Source: Neoechinorhynchus agilis
Lineage: Eukaryota; Acanthocephala
NCBI GenBank assembly: GCA_051530055.1
Contig: CM121342.1
Span: forward strand, 10,416,001 to 10,480,000
DNA: 64,000 bases
Direction of reading: 5' to 3'
The position numbers and the translations under genes were made by a program. The notes under the pieces were generated by a model that was not told the origin of the DNA, made no database searches, and was given only the letters and a program-made list of their open reading frames with translations. Positions within the stretch are counted from its first letter, which is position 1, and the number at the start of each line of letters is the position of its first letter. This document shows, in pieces, positions 12,051 through 23,639 of this stretch.

Positions 12051-12870
12051 AATAACACGTTAATTTGTTAATGCACAAAGAATAGGACCATGTAGTTTTT
12101 GGTCTTCATAAACACTCGAGTTCTGATTTGTTAAATGAATGCAGTTGTTGATTTTCGAGCGGATTACGGGTCCGGCCGGATGGGAATATACGGTCGGAGG
12201 AAGTCCGTTTATATAAACACGTTTTATTAATTTAAGAAAAGCACTTTCCATACACTTGCCATCACCTATCTTTGCTGAAGGTGTCTGGATGTCGGATGTT
12301 GAAGGCAAAGGAGGTGGGACTTGTCTTTGAAGGAGTTTTAATGTGCGATCGGAGGCTTTGTACAGGAGATGATGGATTGGAAATCTTTCATTGTTCTCCG
12401 GTTGTTAAGGAAAGATTGGGCTTGGGGGAGGAGGGATTTTTGGTAGAGGGTAGTACGAGCGAGGGGGATGAAAAAGGTTGGGGTTCCGGGTGTTTACGAG
12501 GGAAGGGTATTTAGAGATGAGGGAAGAAAATCGTGGAGGGTTTTTTTGGAGAAAATGGAGTGGAAGTGGGTGCCGACGGGAGGGAGTGAAGTCCCGCATA
12601 TTCTCGCTGCTCTCTTGTGGAAGGTTTCGAGGGAATGGAGAGCATTGGCGGAAAGAGCGAGGAAAGTGGGGAAAACGTATGTAAGGATAGGGAGCATCCC
12701 ATTTAAGGTTTTCTTGTTGGCGGTTATTGTTTGCAGGAGCGCTTGTGAGGTTGGGTCGTTCCTTAGGTTCGCCAGTATGGGAAAAGGAGCGGAGGTAGAG
12801 GGAGGATGAAATGAATTGGGATTGAGAGTGGTGTGCTCATGTTAAAAGAGGAATAAAATGTGATAAAAAT
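12051..12870 (-). mobile_element. CR1/L2-like LINE, 3' third
   Basis: Minus-strand frames from 12702 down read like the region after the LINE RT: YVFPTFLALSANALHSLE, FHKRAARICG, then a proline/serine-rich tail, followed by the common 3' end with CGTGTTATTATTATAATG at about 12040-12060. It lies tail-to-tail with the plus-strand LINE fragment ending at 12050. The 12690-12870 part also matches 22290-22450. The GT-rich plus-strand frames here are its antisense shadows. Confidence 0.7.
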
Positions 12871-12879
12871 GATGTTGGT

Positions 12880-13891
12880 GGTGGAGTTAAAAGGCGTTAT
12901 GATTCTTGTCACGCACGCATTTTTCTCTCTCACTCGAGAGGTTGGGGTTCCCTGGACAACCAATTTGTCCTGTTTGATGCAATCCACCCATCGTTTCCTC
13001 AGCCTTCCTCGTCCGCGATTTCCCGTTTTTCCAGTTTCTCCGTGCTGCACAGTATGTGATCTGCTTTGCACTTCGAAAATTTATCGTGCCAGCGCAAACT
13101 TCTTTGAACGATCAACTCTGAACAGCGGCAAGTGCCAATCAGCTCCCTGATGTCCACATTTCTTTTCTTGTCCTTGAGAGAAAACTTGCTGCCTATCTCA
13201 GCATCCTCATCTCGTTCGTTTCTAATCTTCTGAGGTCGTCTTGCTTAGTCGTCCAAGTTTCTGTGCAATATAACATGGCTGGTCGCACCACGGTCTCGAA
13301 CACCAGCCCCTTTAGTTTCTGTGAGATACTTCTGTCGCGTAGTACGCTAGACATCTTACTCTAGTTGAGCCACCCGCTTTGTATACGAGCAGTTATTTCG
13401 GGTTCGAGAGAATTTGTCATATTTACTTAGCTGCCTAGATATTTCACTGTTCTTCTCATCGTCAAATCGATAACTTCTAACTTTAGCGCTTCCGGTCCCA
13501 TGCATATAGTGTTAAACCTGTTTACCTTAAGACCGTTGGCTTCCAATGCCTCACGCCAGACTTCGCTGAGCCCCATCGCGTGTTTCAAGTGTCACAATAA
13601 AGTCATCAGCGAACAATAGTGTTCATGGAGGCTCTCGGGCGATTTGCTTAGAACCCAACCCATCCATGATCATGACGAATAGGAACGGGCTGACGGCTGA
13701 TTCCTGATGCAATCCAACTGTGACCTCAAAATAGTTTGTCTCTCCCACAATGCATTTGACACAAGTGCAGGATCCCTCGTACATGATCTGGACTGCTCTT
13801 ATGTATTCCTCGGGACAGTTCTTTCTGAGGCAGGTCCATATTAAGTCTCTCGGCACTGTATCATAGGATTTCTCGAGGTCCACGAATGCAC
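12880..13891 (-). mobile_element. RTE-like LINE, RT and C-terminal part
   Basis: Minus-strand reading begins mid-RT with DLEKSYDTVPRDLIWTCLRK, then VGLHQESAVSPFLFVMIMDGL and a decayed FADD box near 13600. The C-terminal block is typical of RTE-group elements (KGAGVRD near 13300; GRGRLRKRWVDCIKQD near 12990). It is cut at 13891 by the 5' LTR of the Gypsy element that follows. Decayed, with several frame changes. Confidence 0.8.
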
Positions 13892-16800
13892 TGTATAGTG
13901 TTATAGATCGATACTGTGTATGGATCGATGCGCACGCACGTCATAACATATCAACGAGTGTGTGGTTGAGTGTTGTGACATAAAAAATAAAAGTCTGTTG
14001 TTATCAAAGGGGAACCAACCATCACATCTGGCGACGAGGGTGGAATGCCCTTGGATGATCTGTTAAAAGAGCAAGCTGTGCAAATAAAGGAATTAGTACA
14101 ACAGCAGCAGAAGCAAAACAGGAGTGTTGGAAATACTAAAGGCCATAAGCATGAATGGGCGATTTGGAATTCCAGTGGAAAAAACAGTCAATCCGTTCAG
14201 ATCATTCCATGAAAAAAATGTTGGTCTGAGCATATGGAACAAGTCAATCAATACATGAAGACGAACGGTATTAAAGACGACGATTGCGAGAAATCGAACT
14301 TGTTGACATGGGTGAGAGCAGACACATATGAAACAATAAAAAATAACAGCCGCTCAAGATTTGATTACGATGCCACATGGCGAGCTACTACAAATAATTG
14401 AGAGGCATTTTCAAACGGATATTCCTGAAATCTTGGCGCGATATGCGTTTAATTCTAAGAAGGAGGCTAGTCAAGCCCATGAACAGTGGATTACCGAGCT
14501 AAGGGGAGCGGCCCGTGGTTGCAAATTTTTCTCAACGGACATCAAGGATGAAAGTGTAGTCGACGATCACATAAAAGATCTCGTATTTTTGAACACACCC
14601 AATGACTCACTAAGAACAGTAGCGATACAATCTAAAGATATGGCACTAAAAAACTTTTGGATTTGGCAAAAGCGATGGAGGCTAGCGACAGGGCTCAAAA
14701 GATAATCAGTGCAAATGTAAGTGATGCTGAGAATCATGATGTCAATAAAAGTGAAAAGGAAGAGTTTCACATCAAGAACACAAAAATGGAAACAGCGTGG
14801 TTTTCTCAAAGAAAAAGACAATCAAAGTAATGAGGACAGTAATACGTGTACTAAATGTGGATGGCTGCATAAAAGTGAATCAGGATGTTCAGCAGCTAAA
14901 GTACGTTGCCACAAATGCAACAAAATCGGGCATTATGCACGTTGCTGTAGATCGAAAGTTTTCCAAGTGAGGAAAAGTCGAAGCAATACGAGATCACCTT
15001 CCTTGTCGGGCATGAGCAACGTTGAAGCTGATAATATAGACTTGATCAATTGTGTGAGTGGTAGGAAAGTAGCAAGCATAAACGTGCACATCAATGCCAA
15101 ACCGATAAGGATGGAGTTTGATACAGGTGCTACTGTCTCTATCATCAATAAAAAAAGTATGGAAGGCAATAGGGAGCCCAAATTTCAGAACCACAGGCAA
15201 GTTAAGGGCGTACGGTGGAGGTGAAGTATCTCCATTGGGGAAGTGTACTGTTAAAGTGTCGACCATGAAAAGGACAAAGATGTTACCTGTGGTAGTTGTA
15301 AGAGTTACCGGCGGAAATAATCGAGCTCAACAAATTGGATCAAACAAGTAGTCATGATGACGTGCTGATGCATCTTCAAGAAAAGTACAAAGCAGTATTC
15401 GAACCAAGTGTCTCGCCGATAAACAACAATGTGGTAAATTTACTCATGGATCAGGATAATCAGCATGTAAAATGGCCCCCCGAGAAGGATTCCTTATGCT
15501 CTTCAACAACCAGCCAAGAGCGAAATCGATCGACTAGTCAGTGCGGGTATCCACGTTCCCGTAGATTGCAGTAAAGAGTATGTAGATTGGTTAACACCGT
15601 TAGTAGTCGTCAGGAAACCTTCTGGAAAAATTCGCTTATGTGGAGATTTCCGCGTTAGAATTAACAAGTATTTAAAAGACGGAACTCATAGAATGCCGAC
15701 CTTCGAGGATGTCGCACATCAGATCGCTGGTAGCAGATATTACTCTGTTATTGATCTAAAAGAAGCTTATCTGCAACCGCCAATGGATGACGAAAGTAGC
15801 AAACTATTGTCTATGAGTACGCCATGGGGCACATATCGATTCACTAGGTTACCATCTGGAATATCCGCGGCGCCTGCCATCTTTCAGAATTATGTCGATA
15901 ATGATTATTGAAATCAACAGAACAGAATTATTCGTCCATTGAACAAGAAGCATTAGCAGTACTATATGGGGTGAAATATTTCGTTTTCAGTTACAAACTG
16001 ATCACAAGCCATTGGAGTTTATTTTTGGACGAAAGAAGGAGTTGCCGAAATTGACAAAGGGTACTCTTCTTTGGACAATACGAATACGAAATCCATCATA
16101 TTCCAGGAACCGATAATACAGTAGCTGATATGCTTTCTAGGATGCCTGATCAGACGGCGAACGATATGATCAGTGCTGTTGAAATCAAATTGATAAAAGC
16201 TATTCAAACGGAAAAAACTGAGAGATTCGATCTGAGCACAGAAAGTCTACGAAAAGCTATGATGGTGGATAAGCAACTATCGAAAGTGAAACATTATGTG
16301 AACGAAAGATGGCCAAAACAATGCACAGAAGTACCGTGAGTTATTTACAACAAACGAGAGGAACTTAACCTGGAAGATGGCATACTAATGTATAATCAAA
16401 AAATGTTAGTCCCAGAGTTACTCCAAAGCCATTTCTTGGAAATGATGCATCAATGACACCCTGGTGAAAACGCCATGAAAGCCTTATCTCGTTATTATTG
16501 TTGGTAGCCTCAGTTCGATCGAGATATTCTCCGGAAAGTAGAGACGTGTGAAAATTGTCAACGATTACGCCCTGAAGCACGTGAAGCACCAGTGATTAAT
16601 TGGGATATACCACAAGGTCCTTGCAAGCGAGTGCACGTTGACAAAGCAGGACCAATCGAAGGAAAATGGCACTTGGTGGTAGTAGATGCATACACGAAAT
16701 GGCCCGAAGTATGGTGTGGCACCAATTTCACAACAGAAAGCGTTGTCAATCGATTACGCGAAATGTTTGTGAGGTTTGGTGTCCCAGAAACGATTGTTTC

Positions 16801-17130
16801 CGATAACGGTCCCCAATTTTCGAGTCACGAATTTAGTGCATTCGGCGAATCGAACGGAATCGAAGCAGTACGATCAACGCCATATCATTCGAAAACTAAT
16901 GGGCTGGCGGAGAGGTTTATAAAGACGCTTAAATTAAGAGCACTGTTGACCAAGACTAATGACCGGAATAAGGATATTCTGAAGTTTCTCCTAGCATATC
17001 GGAATACACCTTATAACACCAATGGACAAAACGCCATCGGAGCTGATGTTCGGCAGGAGAGCAGCGACATGTCTAGACAATACACGACCTACAATGGAAA
17101 AGACGATTAAGCGAAAATTACGGGCGGAAT
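13892..17130 (+). mobile_element. Gypsy LTR element (Mag/K02A2.6-like), fossil, no 3' LTR seen
   Basis: Fossil Gypsy. A putative 5' LTR (13892-14026, TG...CA) is followed at once by TCTGGCGACGAGG, the usual primer-site position. Parts in order: gag (about 14040-14800), a C-x2-C plus CCHC zinc-knuckle pair (14850-14955), aspartic protease (about 15110), reverse transcriptase (15590-15910), an RNase H remnant (about 15950-16140) and integrase with zinc-binding and DDE regions (16480-17060). The element is broken, with many breaks and lost segments, and appears old. No copy of the 5' LTR was found downstream, so the 3' end seems missing. It was inserted into the RTE LINE at 13891. Confidence 0.85.
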
Positions 17131-17205
17131 GAATGGAAAGAAGGCATTGTTCTAGCCCAAACAGTACCAAGCTCGTACCAAATATAGATGGGCGATCCCG
17201 CGCAC

Positions 17206-17300
17206 TGCAGCTTAAAACTTGGGTGGGAATACCTCGCGAAATATCTCCAATAAATCAAATATGCTATTACCGGGATTATTTTCACCAAAATTACACAAAA
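17206..17300 (+). repeat. dispersed repeat copy 1 (pair with 21918-22030)
   Basis: Shares AGCTTAAAACTTG, ACCTCGCGAAATATCTCCAA and TAAATCAAATATGCTATTAC with 21918-22030; the second copy has about 27 extra bases inside. The GCGAAATATC...CAATAAAT ending resembles the Penelope-like 3' ends elsewhere, so both may be short tails of such elements. Confidence 0.6.
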
Positions 17301-18539
17301 AGTGTGTCGCACAAGATTTCTCGTATTGCGCAATTGGCACGGAAGAATGGCTTAAATACTAATACGTCATGAAAATGCGAAAATTCCTTCAATTTTTTTT
17401 ATTTTGCAAAACGGACATAAAAACAAAACCTTATTGAAAATATCGATTATTGGTATGGGGAAAAAGTCGAAATTAGTGATCATGTTAGAAATAATTTTTT
17501 GTCATCATCGATTTGAGATAAATCCACAAAGCTTTTACTTTCATTCAGCAGAGATGTTAGCAATTTTAGAAAGCATTTAAACTAAAATGAGCAATATTAT
17601 CTAAATGGCTAATAGTTAACTCATTGCTTCAAATTATCGTACTGTCGGACTACATTTAGCCTCAGAACATTTTTAATCATGCACACTAAAATGTTTGTGT
17701 GTGTCGTATGAAACACGGAATAAAAAGACGTTCATCATCGGCCGATTTATTGGAATGCCCTCAGTAATCCTTTGGTCATCACAATCAGACGAGTAAACGG
17801 TACTAAACATCACAGGGCTTACGCAGTAGTCCAAATAAATGAGAAAGGAACAACGTGTGGTAAAGTGCAACGGCACGAAAGAATTTTGAAAATAAAGCAT
17901 TACGACGTCACTGGCAAAGACAACGCTTCGTTACGACACTGCAAAAAAATTGACATACTTTTCACTCTTTACATCCAGTCTATGATTCCTTCGAGATAAT
18001 AAAGTTTGAATTGTGGTGATCATAACCAATCTCAACCTCAGTCCCAATATTCATGATTATGTTTAAACTACGTCATAGCTGCCACGTCACAACATTTTCG
18101 ACCACTAATGCCAAAATGCGTACGGTCGAAAGAAGAGTCTTCTTATAATGCGTCGAGAGTAGCACAGAACTAAGAGTACATATATTCGGGTTATATAATA
18201 GGCTTTGACACGAAAGAATCTTCAAAATATGTTATCATCTCGACACTTTATCGTTAAAGAATAATGTAAATTTTGATTGATTCCATCTGTGTAACGAAAA
18301 TCGACAAGGGCGTCGTGCGCCATTGTAGAAAAATAAGTTATTCACATACATATAATGCGCGCCCGCGTTTTGTTTGTCGAATAAAACCTTTCTAAAGGTC
18401 ACTGATACACGATTACAACAATCAGTCTTTAAATAATTCGAATGTTACAAATTACACAACGTGAGTGTTCGTTTGATTCGGTTTTGCGAATTACCGACGT
18501 TCGTCGCATGCATTTATAAGATTTTCATCAAACAATCAT
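17301..18539. other. unassigned spacer
   Basis: About 1.2 kb of AT-rich sequence with no supported gene, RNA or repeat. Short frames on both strands lack recognisable content. Confidence 0.4.
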
Positions 18540-20325
18540 AACGTCTCTAACTCCGCAAAGGACGGTCTCAAGGATGGCTGAAAAAGGAGGAGGGTTGGCG
18601 TCAGGAATGGCATCCGGCTGTAAAATGCTTGCCAAATTTGGTCCCAAATGACAACCATGAACCGAATCAACCAAATGTCTAAGGCGTCTGCGCAATTTCT
18701 TCGCCCGGAGTTTGTGTTAAATCATCAAGGGCTATCGAAGCATGAACGGTCTCGGCTAAAGAAATTGGTCTGCACAACTGACCTAAGAATAGCAACGTTA
18801 AATGTGGGATCGATGACGGGAAAGGGTCGAGAAATAGTTGATATGATGAGAAGGATCGGCATACTGGGAGTGCAGGAGACCAGGTGGAAAGGAGCGAAAG
18901 CCCATGAACTAGGCGATGGTTATAAAATAATCTACAGTTGCGAGCCAAGTGGCAGGAATGGGGTGGGAGTCATCTTGGATAAATTACTAGTTGATTGCGT
19001 TTCGGAAGTGATCAGAACAAATGGTAGGATCATATCGGTGCGATTCGATTTAGGGGGAGAGGATATCACCATAATATCGGCTTATGCTCCGCAAATCGCA
19101 TGTACAGAGGAAGAGAAACAGCAATTTTGGCAAAGCTTATCGAATACTGTTGCGAACTTGAAGAGCATTCGTTGTGCGATTACAGGAGAGTTCAATGGAC
19201 ATGTGGAAGATAGAGACGGTTACGAACGAGTGCATGGGCCGAAGGTGAAAAGCTTCTTGACTTGGTCGTTTCAAGAGAACTGCGACTAGCAAACACGTTT
19301 TTCCAAAAAGAGGATTCGAGCGGTGGAAAATCTAGTCATATTGATTTCATCTTTTACCCGATATTACTATGGAGCGAAATAAAGAACGTCGAAACGATTC
19401 TCGGAAAATTGTGTACGACAACACCGAGTAGTAGCAGCAGACTTGACGATCAGAACAAAAAGGAAACGATATGCCCGAAAAGTGAATCCTCGAATCAGGT
19501 GGTGGTTGCTAAAGGATACTGAGCCTTGAAAACGAGTTGGTGAATCGCTAATAAGTAAGCTGGAAATGGAAGTTGACGACTCAGATGTATGGTGGAAAAA
19601 ATCATCAAAACTAATTCTGGAGGAAGGAATAGACATTCTTGGGTAGACATCAGGCAGGCCGCCTCTGTCAGGTAAAGAGAGGTGGTGGTGGAACCCAAGG
19701 GTAAAAGAAGCGATATGGCGAAAGCAAGATGCTAAGAAGATATGGGACGAAACGCGAGCAGTTGCATCTCATAAGGATTTCAAGCAGGAAAAGACAAATG
19801 CGAAAAGGGAATGGCCGACGGCAAAGAGAGACGGATAGAGAGATCTATGAGGCACTAGAAAAAGGCAATGGTAGTGGAAAGATCTTCAAGATCGCACAAA
19901 TTCACAACAAAAAGTCAAACAATATTTCCAGTATCAAAAAGATCAAGGATTCGTCGGGAAGTACGCTGTCAAACGAAAACGAGGTTCTTCTAAGAAAGCG
20001 AGAGTATTTCGATAAAATCCTGAATACAGAGAATGCGCGACAACCCAGCGAGGAGGCACCACCATGCGCGAATGCAATGCGACCGTTCTCCAACAGCAAA
20101 GTTGCGAGACTGCTTGGACGCATGAAATTGGGGGAAAGTGTTTGACCGTATGGTATCCCGATCGAAATATGGAAAGCGTTGGGCCGTTTTGATATTCAAG
20201 TGTTGACGAATCTGTATCGAAGAATATCACAAATCAGAAAAATGCCCGAAGCATGGCGAAGTGCAGTTTTTCCGACCTACAAACAAGAAGGAGATCAGGT
20301 TACGCGAGATCAACCACGTGACTAC
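18540..20325 (+). mobile_element. RTE-like LINE, 5' part (APE endonuclease to start of RT)
   Basis: The frame at 18648-19289 is a good RTE-type APE endonuclease: RIATLNVGSMTGKGREIVDM, VQETRWKGAKAHELGDGYK, RNGVGVIL, IISAYAPQ, then GEFNGHVEDRDGYERVHG. It continues in other frames (LANTFFQKEDS, SHIDFIF), through the connecting region (WWWNPRVKEAIWRKQ near 19690; 19780-20140) to the RT start (GIPIEIWKALG at 20152, MPEAWRSAVFPTYKQEGDQV at 20240). At about 20325 it is interrupted by a Penelope-like element and resumes at about 21781. Several frameshifts make it inactive. Confidence 0.85.
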
Positions 20326-21320
20326 CTGCCCTTCCTGAACATAAAGCTAAAAGCAGACAATCCTGCCGAACACAACTGGTTCAGGAAACCGTACAAGAAG
20401 GATATTGTCCTGCATCGACGATCGCACCACCCATGGGCTGTGAAACAAGCAATCTTCGGAGAAATGCTTAGAACGGCACAAATGTGTTCGTCGACGGCTC
20501 TCGTAGGGAAGGAAGCGGAGGAACGGGTCTGTGAATTGTTCGAAAAGAATGGCTATTCGAAGCTGGATCTTAAGAGGATGATGCAAAGAATGGAACGACC
20601 AGTTGGAAGTCGAAACCGGAAAAACGATCTTCCTCTTCTTCGAATCCCGTACGTGTCCGAACATTTTACTTGGAACGTCAAGAAGGCCATACGTGACTGC
20701 GGCATTGAAGCACGAGTAGTGCACAGGACAAATCCGTCGCTAAAGCGGATGCTAATGCGGACAATGCATCACGAAGATACGAAGATTTGCCCAAAGGCCT
20801 GTCTGATGTGCAAGCACTACCCGAAGAATGCTGGGGCAAAAAGCGATTGCTTCTCAAGCAACGTCGTCTACGAGATCACCTGCAGGAACTGTAAGGACGA
20901 AGGACGTTCCTGCAATTATGTCGGGAAAACAGAGCGAACACTGCGTGAACGCATCACTGAGCACGTGCGTAATGCATGCAATCCGACCAGTCCAGCGTAC
21001 GCATCAATGCCCTGGGGCACCCACTTCGCTACCCGCCACGAGGGAGCCAGCCCGGTTTTTGACGTTGGGGTTCTTTATCGGGCATCAGATCCCATTAAAC
21101 TCTCTATCTCGGAAGCCCTGCTGATCAACCGTAATTGGGTAGTGCGATCGGGTGCAAGTTGGGATCTCGGCTGCGAACTGGAAAACCTGAACCGCCGGGA
21201 CGAATTGACAGGGAGCATGGACCTCTTGTGAACTCCCTTTGTGTGTTTTAGACTATCAAGGAACCTGAAGAAGGCGTGAGGCGCCGAAATATCGGATTCA
21301 ATAAAAGATTGTGTGTGTCC
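20326..21320 (+). mobile_element. Penelope-like element, 5'-truncated, with GIY-YIG endonuclease domain
   Basis: Penelope-like elements carry a reverse transcriptase followed by a GIY-YIG nuclease. Here the frame (up to stop at 21231) starts near the end of the RT palm and thumb (LNIKLKADN, WFRKPYKKDIVL, RRSHHPWAVKQAIFGEMLR). It goes on through the linker (LLRIPYVSEHFTWNVKKAI) and a CPKACLMC cysteine pair to the GIY-YIG region VVYEITCRNC...CNYVGKTERTLRERITEH at about 20860-20965. Most of the RT is missing. The 3' end (21255-21305) has CTGAAGAA, a GGCG/CGCC stem, GAAATATC and CAATAAAAG. The frame is open back into the RTE LINE, giving a 350-codon chimeric reading. Confidence 0.85.
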
Positions 21321-21359
21321 CTCAACCACCCCCACAACCAAAACAACACCAAACAACAC

Positions 21360-21640
21360 CCCACACTGATGCTTTCGGCGACACCTCGCTGCAAGGTCAG
21401 AGGAAGGTTTTCACGCCATTCTGAAATCAATAACGTAATTTCTCGGGCGTTGAGAACGGCGAACCCCAACATCCTGGAACCCGCCCACCTCTGCAGACTA
21501 GACGGCCGTAGGCCGATGGAATTTCGGTCTTCCCGTGGCGGGAGGGCAAATGCCCCTGGGACGCCACTGTAACCCTCGCAGCCAGCAACATCCCCTACTC
21601 CCTCGAAATCGCGGTGGTGCCGCCAGTGCAGCGGAAGGGA
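21360..21640 (+). mobile_element. YLDDG-type retroelement, C-terminal fragment
   Basis: Plus-strand reading: [35 protein letters not shown], then PWREGK and WDAT in a shifted frame. This is the same LEP-LxRxDGKRP-PWxxGK-WDATC block as at 3490-3600 and 47154-47513. A small decayed piece. Confidence 0.7.
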
Positions 21641-21760
21641 GAAACAAAAACACCACACCAAACACCCCACCCCCAACCCAAAAAAAACAACCAACCAACA
21701 CACCACAAAAACCCCAACAACCAACCCACACACCAAAACAAAACAAGTCTAAAAAATAAA
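21640..21760. repeat. A/C-only low-complexity tract
   Basis: About 120 bp almost wholly A and C on the plus strand (ACACCACACCAAACACCCC and similar), with nearly no G. An expanded simple-sequence tract or element tail. Confidence 0.75.
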
Positions 21761-21780
21761 AAAAACCATGAACAATGTAG

Positions 21781-21925
21781 TAATTAAAAGGGGCATAAAG
21801 CTTATGAGTCACACAATGAAACTACATGAAAGGCTTCTTAACAGTAGACTGAGAAGAGATCCTCATCGAAGAACATCAGAGAGGTTTTATGCCAGGACGG
21901 AGCACAACAGAAGAGCACTCGAGCT
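21781..21925 (+). mobile_element. RTE-like LINE, continuation after the insertion
   Basis: Reading RGIKLMSHTMKLHERLLNSR followed, in a shifted frame, by EEHQRGFMPGRSTTEE. This is the next RT block of RTE elements (RGIKLLSHTMK...QFGFMPGRST), directly following the block that ends at 20325. It supports a single RTE copy split by the intervening 1.45 kb. Confidence 0.8.
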
Positions 21926-22030
21926 TAAAACTTGAGTGGGAAGATGACTGATAAGGCGAGGTTACCTCGCGAAATATCTCCAATAAATCAAATATGCTAT
22001 TACAGGGAGTATTTTCACCAAATTTATACT
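21918..22030 (+). repeat. dispersed repeat copy 2 (pair with 17206-17300)
   Basis: Near-identical to 17206-17300 apart from about 27 extra bases after GAGTGGGAA. It begins where RTE similarity ends. Confidence 0.6.
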
Positions 22031-22179
22031 TTGACTAACTCGAAGAATTTTCTATCGATGACTTTTCTCTGTGTTCGTGCGTTTCCACGCGGGAATTTGT
22101 TTGAAAACTTTATGACGTAAAACACGAGACGGGGAATTCCGTGGGCATTTTTTGCGACATTATTTTCGAACTCTATAGC

Positions 22180-22460
22180 AAACTTTTTTGGATAAATGTC
22201 CGGGCGGTTTGGAATATCGGGTCGAGTTGGAGGGTCCGCTCTGGTGAGAATCGGTGGTCACTGTTAGCGGGAGAGCATGTGAGGTTGGTCTTTCCTCAGG
22301 TTCTTTTCAAGTTATGATATCCGAGAAGATTGGGCAGTATGGAAAAAGGAGCGTAGGTATAGGAGGATGAAACGAATTAGGATTACGAGTGTTGTGGTCA
22401 TGTGAAAAGGGGGCGACATTTGTTAAAAATTGTGGTTGTAGGGTTGAGAGGCGTTTTGAT
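22180..22460 (-). mobile_element. CR1/L2-like LINE, post-RT fragment
   Basis: Minus-strand homologue of 12690-12870, sharing the GAGGTTGG...TTCCTCAGGTTC block and the CAGTATGGAAAAAGGAGCG block. Short and decayed. Confidence 0.6.
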
Positions 22461-22539
22461 TGTTTGTTGAAAATTTTGTAAAAGCATTTGGTGGACGGGC
22501 GAAAATCAACTGTGCAAATTTTAGAGACTCTTCTATGAA

Positions 22540-23620
22540 ATGTTTCTTAAAATTCGGAAATATTGCACACACCTGATTGTCGAACATCGACACCTACTCA
22601 TCCGCCTCCATATTTCCTTCCCCTGCAAAATCTGGCCACCCTTCTGCCCTTTAGATCCACCACACCTCAGCGTCAAAAATTACTTCGCCCTCCCGTCTGG
22701 AAAAAACGGGATCATAACATCTACAATTTTATAAAATTGTTCAATCCGAAGATTCGCACCTTCCACTCTGACAACACAAATGACCCTTCATTGGCTATGT
22801 CCTTCATAAAATATTCTCCAACTTAAAAATACTCAAGAAACTCATTCGAATATCCATCAAACATATGCGACTCATCGTAATAAATCTCTGGATTTCCTCC
22901 GGTTAAGAAAATTACTATCTCACAAGATACTTTCGGCCCGCAAAAATCCTTAGTTCTAATATTCGTTAAAGTAGCAAATCAACATGGTGGCCGGCCATCA
23001 AAGACTGTCCACGCTACCCTGATCACTTCTCAAGCTTGTAATCTTCCAAACTGAAACATGTTCCATATTCAATCAATGAAAACTTCTGCTCTGATTCAAA
23101 TTACAGCCATGCCTCCTTCTTAGACTTAACACAAACTATCACTCCGACAATTGACACTTCTGTCAATTCTCCAATGCTCAACTTAGTTTCGTCATACGAA
23201 GTTCTACAACATCTCAAGAAATTACCCCGAAATTTCTCCTCTCAACTCAAAATCCCAAAGTGGGCTCTTCGCTGCATCATCTCCAAATTCATAGACCCTC
23301 CTACCCTCATTATAAATTGCAGCTTTTTATATAGCATCTACCCTCATGCCTGAAAACTTCTAAAGCGATTCTTCGTCCGAAAAGTAAACATCCGGTTTCC
23401 ATCGAATCATTCCGTCCAATATCAATTCCGCCCTCGGCCCAAATTTTCAAAAGCGAATGCCCTACTTTGCATTTACGACATTCGACTGGATTTGTCGAAA
23501 TCATTCGACTCTGTGGGCCATTCAAGTCGGCCTCTTATTTTAAGAATCGCCAACGATACATTCACTGTCGTGCTAACTCCTCGGTCACCCTATCCCTCAC
23601 TGACAAAATCAACAAATAAT
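22540..23620 (+). mobile_element. CR1/L2-like LINE: endonuclease end to early RT
   Basis: Plus-strand, decayed: NIDTYSSASIFPSPAKSGH near 22585; the linker VWKKRDHNIYNFIKLFN at 22697-22747; NTNDPSLAMSFIKY; then RT-like SFRPISIPPSAQIF and RLCGPF near 23400-23520. Many stops and frame changes. It meets a minus-strand LINE copy at about 23630. Confidence 0.65.
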
Positions 23621-23639
23621 AAAGACATTCGGTCGAGCA

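Noticed and set aside
12272-12814. Gly/Arg-rich plus-strand frames of 80-113 codons
   Set aside because: Antisense of the minus-strand LINE post-RT region, which has homologues at 22180-22460 and 37371-38000.
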